From positions 1 through 29,188 of the forward strand of contig DBAU01000083.1 of NCBI GenBank assembly GCA_002291845.1: a stretch of 29,188 nt of DNA, given 5' to 3'. Position numbers and translations under genes: made by a program. Positions 24,235 through 29,188 of the stretch are shown piece after piece; within the stretch, counting starts at the first letter, position 1; the number at the start of each line of letters is the position of its first letter. The notes below the pieces were generated by a model. It worked only from the letters and a program-made list of their open reading frames with translations, did not search any database and was not told where the DNA came from. The DNA comes from Alphaproteobacteria bacterium UBA1002 (GTDB taxonomy: Bacteria > Pseudomonadota > Alphaproteobacteria > Rickettsiales > UBA998).

Positions 24235-24513
24235 ATGAGTGATAACAATATTCTTAGTACCGCCGACGCGTCAATTGTATCTCAGATTCTCGAGTTACAA
24301 GCGAGAGGAATCATGGGGAGAGAGGGCAACCAAGAGATGCAGCAGACCTTGAGCAGGTCTCTTGGCAATTTTACTCCTGAACAAGTGCAAGAATTTACCC
24401 AATTTCAGCAGGCCTATCGTACGGCATGGGAACGCTACGAAAATCAGAGCATCACAGGCGAGTCACCGGCTGCTCGTCAACCTACGACGCAAGATAGAAG
24501 TCGCGGGCGCTAA
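24235..24513 (+). CDS. Unknown 92-aa protein
   Basis: A small polar protein of unknown function, started at the ATG at 24235, which has AAGGTG eight bases upstream. It begins MSDNNILSTADASIVSQILE, has a helical Gln/Glu-rich middle (NFTPEQVQEFTQFQQAYRTA) and a basic, polar tail. No signal peptide or membrane segment is seen. It stands alone with its own 5' region, and its stop overlaps the parE stop by four bases on the opposite strand, leaving no room for a terminator. Codon use looks ordinary. It could be a small cytoplasmic regulatory or structural protein; nothing supports a specific role. Confidence 0.6.
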   Translation: MSDNNILSTADASIVSQILELQARGIMGREGNQEMQQTLSRSLGNFTPEQVQEFTQFQQAYRTAWERYENQSITGESPAARQPTTQDRSRGR

Positions 24514-26501
24514 ATATCCAGCTCTTCCAGAATGGTGTCGCCGCGCAGGGCGGTTTGCTCCTGGATGAACGCAAAGCGGGTTTCGGGCTTTTTGCCCATG
24601 AGGTGATCGACGCGGTTGCGCGTGGCCGCTTCATCCTCGCGCTCGACCACGACCTTCAGTAAGGTGCGCGTGGCCGGGTTCATGGTGGTTTCCTTCAGCT
24701 GCGGCGCGGTCATCTCGCCCAAGCCTTTGAAGCGGCCGACTTCCACTTTGCCGCGGCCTTTGGATAGCTCGGCCACCATCTTGTCCTTCTGCTTGTCGTT
24801 CATCGCGTAATAGTTTTGCGTGCCCTGATGCAGGCGGTAGAGCGGCGGCTGGGCGAGGTAGAGATGCCCGCCGTAAATCAACTCCGGCATCTCCTGATAG
24901 AAGAATGTCATGAGCAGGGAGGCGATGTGCGCACCGTCCACGTCGGCGTCGGTCATGATAATGACTTTTTCGTAGCGTAGCGCCTCGCGGTCAAAATGTT
25001 TGCCGCTGCCGCAGCCAAGCGCCTGCAGCATATCGGCGATTTCCTGATTCTTCATGATCTTCTCACGCGTCGCGTTGGCCACGTTGAGGATCTTGCCGCG
25101 CAACGGAAGCACGGCCTGTGTTTCGCGGTCACGCGCCTGCTTGGCGGAGCCTCCGGCGGAGTCGCCCTCGACCAGGAATAACTCGGTGCCCTTAGGTGTG
25201 GAGCGGGTGCAGTCGGCCAGCTTGCCGGGCAGGCGCAGCTTGGTAGTGACCGTCTTGCGGTTGATGTCACGCTCCTGCTTGCGGCGCAGGCGCTCTTCCA
25301 CCCGGTTGATGATGAAGGTCAGCAGGGCCTGCGCGGATTCGGCGTCGCCGGAGAGCCAATGATCGAACTGATCGCGGAGCGCATTCTCCACGAGGCGTGC
25401 AGCCTCCGGCGTGACCAGCTTGTCCTTGGTCTGTCCCTGAAACTGGGGGTTTTTAATGAACACGGACAGCACCGCCATGCAGCCACCCATCACGTCATCA
25501 GGGGTGACCAGGCTCACTTTCTTGATATTGGCCATTTCTCCAAAGGCGCGGATGCCTTTGGAGATGGCGCCCCGTAAGCCAGTTTCGTGGGTGCCGCCCT
25601 GCGGGGTGGGGATGGTGTTGCAGTAGGTCTGCATGGTGCCTTCCTCGTCGGCGGGCCAGCAGACGGCCCACTCCACGCGCCCCATGCCTTCGGCCAGCTG
25701 TGCCTCACCGGAGAAGAGGGATGAGGTAACCAGTCGGCGTTCGCCCAGTTCCTGGCGGAGATAATCCCGAATCCCGCCGGGGAAGGCGATGATGGCTTCG
25801 GCAGGGACTTTGTCGGGGTCAGAAATCAGTTCCGGTGCACAGGCCCAGCGGATTTCAACGCCGCTAAACAAATACGCCTTGGAGCGGATCAGCTTATAGA
25901 TGCGCTCAGGGCGGAATTTGGACGCTTTGCCGAAGATATCGGCGTCCGGCACAAACGTGATAGCGGTGCCCCGGCGGTTTTGTGTGGTGCCGGTTTGCTT
26001 CAGCTTGCCCTTGGGCTCACCGCGCGAATAATCCTGTTCATAGACCTTGCGGTCACGGGCCACTTCCACATGCAGCTCTGAGGCCAGCGCGTTGACTACG
26101 GAAATGCCCACCCCGTGCAGACCGCCTGAGGTTTCATAGGCTTTGCTGGAAAATTTGCCCCCCGAGTGCAGCGTGGTGAGAATCACCTCCAGCGCGGATT
26201 TCTTGGGGAAGCGCGGGTGCGGATCCACCGGGATGCCGCGTCCGTTATCGATAATGGTCAGGCGGTTGCCCGGTTCCAGCTTTACCTCAATGCGGTTGGC
26301 ATGACCAGCGACGGCCTCATCCATGGCATTGTCGAACACCTCATTCACGAGGTGATGCATGGCGTTTTCATCCGAGCCGCCGATATACATCCCCGGACGA
26401 CGGCGAACAGGCTCCAGTCCTTCAAGAACTTCAATATGTTCTGCGGTGTAGGCCTCGGCGGAGGCGGTACGGGCCTGTTTGGCGGCAAATAGGTCACTCA
26501 T
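24510..26501 (-). CDS. parE: DNA topoisomerase IV subunit B
   Basis: A 663-residue type IIA topoisomerase ATPase subunit. The GHKL ATP site has Glu54 and Asn58 in LVNEVFDNAMDEA, DNGRGIP at 85-91 and GGLHGVGISVVNAL. The TOPRIM domain has FLVEGDSAGGSAKQARDR and MTDADVDGAHI. The sequence AKQARDRETQAVLPLRGKIL and the length without the GyrB insertion favour ParE over GyrB. With ParC it decatenates daughter chromosomes. parC is not in the window. No clear Shine-Dalgarno precedes the ATG. The gene diverges from the Sco-like gene across 136 A/T-rich bases. Confidence 0.95.
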   Translation of the reverse strand: MSDLFAAKQARTASAEAYTAEHIEVLEGLEPVRRRPGMYIGGSDENAMHHLVNEVFDNAMDEAVAGHANRIEVKLEPGNRLTIIDNGRGIPVDPHPRFPKKSALEVILTTLHSGGKFSSKAYETSGGLHGVGISVVNALASELHVEVARDRKVYEQDYSRGEPKGKLKQTGTTQNRRGTAITFVPDADIFGKASKFRPERIYKLIRSKAYLFSGVEIRWACAPELISDPDKVPAEAIIAFPGGIRDYLRQELGERRLVTSSLFSGEAQLAEGMGRVEWAVCWPADEEGTMQTYCNTIPTPQGGTHETGLRGAISKGIRAFGEMANIKKVSLVTPDDVMGGCMAVLSVFIKNPQFQGQTKDKLVTPEAARLVENALRDQFDHWLSGDAESAQALLTFIINRVEERLRRKQERDINRKTVTTKLRLPGKLADCTRSTPKGTELFLVEGDSAGGSAKQARDRETQAVLPLRGKILNVANATREKIMKNQEIADMLQALGCGSGKHFDREALRYEKVIIMTDADVDGAHIASLLMTFFYQEMPELIYGGHLYLAQPPLYRLHQGTQNYYAMNDKQKDKMVAELSKGRGKVEVGRFKGLGEMTAPQLKETTMNPATRTLLKVVVEREDEAATRNRVDHLMGKKPETRFAFIQEQTALRGDTILEELDI

Positions 26502-26603
26502 GGGGTTAATATATCGCCAAAGCGGCAGAAAACAAGGAGTTTTGCGGTTTTTTATAATACTTCATAAAAGCTTCATATGCACTCATCATTTGTAGTAAGT
26601 AAA

Positions 26604-26638
26604 ATGTCATCAAACTTTGTCCTTATTGTATGTCATCA
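26604..26638 (+). repeat. Direct repeat ATGTCATCA upstream of the Sco-like gene
   Basis: Two exact copies of ATGTCATCA begin at 26604 and 26630, 26 bases apart. The second runs into the Sco-like ATG at 26638. This may be a slippage remnant or part of a regulator-binding site; no function is shown. Confidence 0.4.
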
Positions 26639-27276
26639 TGACTGATGGTCTTTTGTCGCGGCGCCAGCTTCTAGCTGTTTCACCCGTTCTAGCCGCCGCT
26701 GCATGCTCAAAATCAGAGCATCAGCTTGCAGATAAGCTAGCAAAATTTATGTATGTTGATCAGAATGGTAATCATATTCAGATAGGAAGCTCAACCGCTC
26801 TGCGTGCTTTGCTAGGCAATCGCCCTACGATCGTGGCGTTCGGGTGGACCGGCTGCAGTGCAGAGGCTCCGGAGTTACATCCGGCGCTTGCTCAACTATC
26901 CCGCCAACAGGATATGAATATCGTTGTCATTAATCTGATACCAGAGACGGATTTAATGGCCGGTCCAAACGCCTATTATGATACTTTGCGTAGGGCAGGT
27001 GTTGTTTCGCAGGGGATGACCGTGCTGAATCCGGTGCAAGTGGTTAACGGAAATCGTCTGGATGGTTCAAACCAAACAGCAAATCTTTTGGCTCGCGATC
27101 TTGGCATTATTACACCGCCGGACCGGCCGCTTATGCATTCAACCACGCTCCTTTTATTCGATCGGAATGGCGTAGAAATTCGTCGTGCTTCGGTCGCGAC
27201 TCCGACGGCAGCTCAGCAAGCTGTGAATGACATCACTTCCACCCTGCAACGTGCGGCTTCAGAGCGAGGACGGTAA
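26638..27276 (+). CDS. Sco-like thioredoxin-fold lipoprotein lacking the second Cys
   Basis: A 212-residue protein. From the ATG at 26638 the N-terminus is a twin-arginine-type signal (SRRQLLAVSPVLAAAAC) ending in a lipobox-like Cys, suggesting Tat export and membrane anchoring. The rest resembles the SCO1/SenC family: DQNGNHIQIGS, a thioredoxin-like strand IVAFGWTGCSAEAPELHPAL, and a later HSTTLLLFDRNG where the conserved metal-binding His sits. Sco proteins bring copper to cytochrome oxidase through CxxxC plus His. Here only the first Cys of that motif remains (CSAEA), so copper delivery may be altered or replaced by a thiol role. The next gene starts 2 bases after the stop. A peroxiredoxin-like function is an alternative. 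Confidence 0.65.
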   Translation: MTDGLLSRRQLLAVSPVLAAAACSKSEHQLADKLAKFMYVDQNGNHIQIGSSTALRALLGNRPTIVAFGWTGCSAEAPELHPALAQLSRQQDMNIVVINLIPETDLMAGPNAYYDTLRRAGVVSQGMTVLNPVQVVNGNRLDGSNQTANLLARDLGIITPPDRPLMHSTTLLLFDRNGVEIRRASVATPTAAQQAVNDITSTLQRAASERGR

Positions 27277-27278
27277 TC

Positions 27279-28043
27279 ATGCCAACCGTGGTGCCTTACC
27301 AACAGGATCGCTCTTTTCCCAGCGGTTCTTCGCAGGGGGTGAAAGTGGCGAGCCTTTCTGCGCTAGGGGCGCTGGTGCTGGCTCCGTATGTGATTCCTGC
27401 TCTTGGTTTGGATAGTGGTTTTGTTGCCGGGCAGACGTTCGATGCGTTCCATTCCGCGCAGGCAGGGGCCGGTCTGGCAGGTTGGTTATCGCAAAACTTG
27501 GCGGCATTACCAGCCATTGGAACGACCATCGCGGATGGCGGTTGGGGAACGGCACTGAGCGCGGCAGGAGTGGGGATAGGGGGGCTTCTCGTAGGGAACT
27601 CGGTGATCCGCCATAGCGATTCCGAGAAAGGAATGTCTTGGGGGCACTGGATTCATCGCATCTCGCTGGTCACCAGCATGCTGATTTCGTTGCCAGCATT
27701 GCTCACGGCTGTGAGTCTTTCACTGACATTTCTTTCTTCATGGGCGCTTGGGCCACACGCGGGCAATGCCGTAATGGACATAACCTGGCCGACGCTGGGG
27801 GCCATCCCTATGCAGCATGATGCCGCGTCGGGGGCTGGAGCCCTGGCGGGCACACTCTCGCATATGTTGGCATGTACGATTCCCGCGATCCCTGCCGGTA
27901 TGGCTATGGCTGGCTTTGGTCAGCACCGCAATACCCCTAGTGCCGCCGAGGCGGTGCCACCTGCCTTACAGATTGATGCACGCAGTGCACGGCAAGACCG
28001 TATGGTGCCATCATCCATGCATGCGCATCATGCAAGGTATTAG
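27279..28043 (+). CDS. Unknown multi-pass membrane protein with His-rich tail
   Basis: A 254-residue protein of unknown family. Hydrophobic segments lie near 22-45, 65-105 (Gly/Ala-rich, perhaps one or two passes), 127-155 and 188-212, so about four membrane passes are likely. Between them are HWIHRISLVTS and MDITWPTLGAIPMQHD, and the chain ends MHAHHARY. Its ATG is 2 bases after the Sco-like stop, so the pair is an operon. The Met and His residues near membrane segments and in the tail could bind a metal, which would suit a Sco-like partner, but that is inference. The 3' end is 12 bases from the convergent mfd stop. Confidence 0.7.
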   Translation: MPTVVPYQQDRSFPSGSSQGVKVASLSALGALVLAPYVIPALGLDSGFVAGQTFDAFHSAQAGAGLAGWLSQNLAALPAIGTTIADGGWGTALSAAGVGIGGLLVGNSVIRHSDSEKGMSWGHWIHRISLVTSMLISLPALLTAVSLSLTFLSSWALGPHAGNAVMDITWPTLGAIPMQHDAASGAGALAGTLSHMLACTIPAIPAGMAMAGFGQHRNTPSAAEAVPPALQIDARSARQDRMVPSSMHAHHARY

Positions 28044-28055
28044 GGATGACTAGTC

Positions 28056-29188
28056 TTAGCTAGCCAACGCCGCGATCTGCTTCAAAAACTCCTGCACGCC
28101 ACGCATTTTGTCTTTTTCACTGTTCCATGAAGTGCTGAGCACAAGTTTTTGATCGGCACGAATTTTCATGCGGTTGGAGTGCTTGGCGATGTATCCAATG
28201 AGTGCTTCAGGCTTGGGGAACTGGTTACGGTGGAAGGTGATCACCGCGCCCTTCGGCCCGGTATCAATCCGCTCGATGCAGGCGCTGCGGCTGAGCTGCT
28301 TGATGCGCATGACTTCAAGTAACGTGTGAACGTCCGCTGGCAGGGGGCCGAAGCGGTCTGCCATTTCAGCGGCGAAGCTATCAATATCTTCTTCTGACTG
28401 CAGGCCGGAGAGGCGGCGATAGAGGCTCAGACGAAGCGTTAGGTCTTCGATGTAATCTTCTGGAATAATAACAGAAACGCCGAGATTGATCTGCGGCGAC
28501 CAGTCGGCATCTTCGTCCTGTGGTGCCGCATCTGGCAGCTTCGCCGCGCGGGCGGCGGCCACCGCTTCCGAGAGCATCTGCTGGTACAGCTCTACACCGA
28601 CTTCCTTGATGTGGCCGGATTGTTCTTCACCCACCAGATTGCCAAAGCCGCGGATGTCCATGTCATGGCTGGCCAGTGTAAAACCAGCCCCTAGCGTATC
28701 AAGCGATTGCATCACCTCTAGACGCCGGTTTGCCTGATCGGTCAGCTTGGCGTGATGTTGCAGGGTGAAATAGGCATAGGCGCGCACCTTACCGCGCCCC
28801 ACCCGGCCACGCAGCTGATAGAGCTGGGCCAGGCCGAACATGTCGGCGCGGTTGACGATCAGCGTATTGGCGGTGGGGACATCGATGCCGGATTCGACGA
28901 TGGCGGTGGAGAGCAGCACGTCGAACTTGCCGTCATAAAAATCATTCATGATTTGATCAAGCTCAGTGGCAGGAAGCTGCCCATGCGCCACGGCGAGGCG
29001 GGCAGCCGGCACCAATTCACGAATTTTAAAGGTCAGCTCGGCAATGTCCGCCACGCGCGGAGTGACATAAAACACCTGCCCCCCGCGATGGATTTCCCGC
29101 TGAATGGCTTCCTTAATCACGACCGCATCATAGGGTAGCACGAAGCTACGCACCGCCAAACGGTCCACCGGTGGCGTAGTGATAAGCG
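28056..29188 (-). CDS. mfd: Transcription-repair coupling factor Mfd, C-terminal part
   Basis: The reading frame enters from beyond the right edge with LITTPPVDRLAVRSFVLPYD, the conserved Mfd linker between the two helicase lobes, so the gene is cut by the window and not naturally truncated. The visible ~377 residues hold the second RecA-like lobe (GKFDVLLSTAIVESGIDVPT, then QLYQLRGRVGRGK, motif VI) and the C-terminal D7 domain (YRRLSGLQSEEDIDSFAAEM, ADRFGPLP). Mfd removes stalled RNA polymerase at DNA lesions and recruits UvrA. The 3' end converges on the membrane-protein gene with 12 bases between. Confidence 0.97.
   Translation of the reverse strand, partial: LITTPPVDRLAVRSFVLPYDAVVIKEAIQREIHRGGQVFYVTPRVADIAELTFKIRELVPAARLAVAHGQLPATELDQIMNDFYDGKFDVLLSTAIVESGIDVPTANTLIVNRADMFGLAQLYQLRGRVGRGKVRAYAYFTLQHHAKLTDQANRRLEVMQSLDTLGAGFTLASHDMDIRGFGNLVGEEQSGHIKEVGVELYQQMLSEAVAAARAAKLPDAAPQDEDADWSPQINLGVSVIIPEDYIEDLTLRLSLYRRLSGLQSEEDIDSFAAEMADRFGPLPADVHTLLEVMRIKQLSRSACIERIDTGPKGAVITFHRNQFPKPEALIGYIAKHSNRMKIRADQKLVLSTSWNSEKDKMRGVQEFLKQIAALAS

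Noticed and set aside
1..29188. CRISPR arrays, insertion sequences, toxin-antitoxin or defence islands
   Set aside because: I found no regularly spaced repeats, transposase motifs or paired small toxin-antitoxin genes on either strand.

Overview
The window reads as core chromosome of a motile Gram-negative alphaproteobacterium. The main evidence is a FlbD-type sigma-54 activator inside a fliF-fliG-fliH-fliN-flbD-flhA-flhF-flhG flagellar operon, an LdtR-like MarR regulator and a PAS_5-type protein. FlhF together with FlhG suggests polar flagella. I cannot place the organism below class; a deep-branching lineage is only a guess. I see no transposase, integrase, phage structural gene, CRISPR array or recognisable defence system.

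Layout. 1-1532 (+): LdtR-like regulator and an orphan TAXI-family periplasmic binding protein. 1540-14143 (-): one long run of closely spaced genes, transcribed from fliF down to flhG, a FliK-like protein and a polyprenyl diphosphate synthase. Several junctions overlap (ATGA, TAATG). One 123-aa gene of unknown function sits between flbD and flhA. 14144-14838: intergenic region holding a tRNA-Pro(CGG) gene on the minus strand. 14839-18724 (+): clpX and lon, each followed by a clear hairpin, with no clpP beside them. 18798-20399 (-): two small unknown genes and an S24-family repressor-like protein. 20535-24513 (+): folC, a PAS_5-like protein, an unknown protein coupled to an orphan PstS-like binding protein, and a 92-aa unknown. 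24510-26501 (-): parE. 26638-28043 (+): a Sco-like lipoprotein and a membrane protein. 28056-29188 (-): the C-terminal part of mfd, running off the window.

How they fit together. The flagellar block encodes the MS ring (FliF), switch (FliG, FliN), export apparatus (FliH, FlhA), number and placement control (FlhF, FlhG) and the late-gene activator (FlbD). clpX and lon supply ATP-dependent proteolysis and unfolding. parE, mfd and folC are housekeeping.

Most worth a second look: a perfect 15-bp palindrome covering the predicted -10 elements of divergent promoters for the S24 repressor and folC; a Sco-like protein lacking the second copper-ligand cysteine, paired with a membrane protein with a His-rich tail; the unknown gene translationally coupled on both sides between flbD and flhA; and a FlbD whose receiver domain appears to lack the phosphoacceptor aspartate. 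None amounts to a clearly new system from sequence alone.
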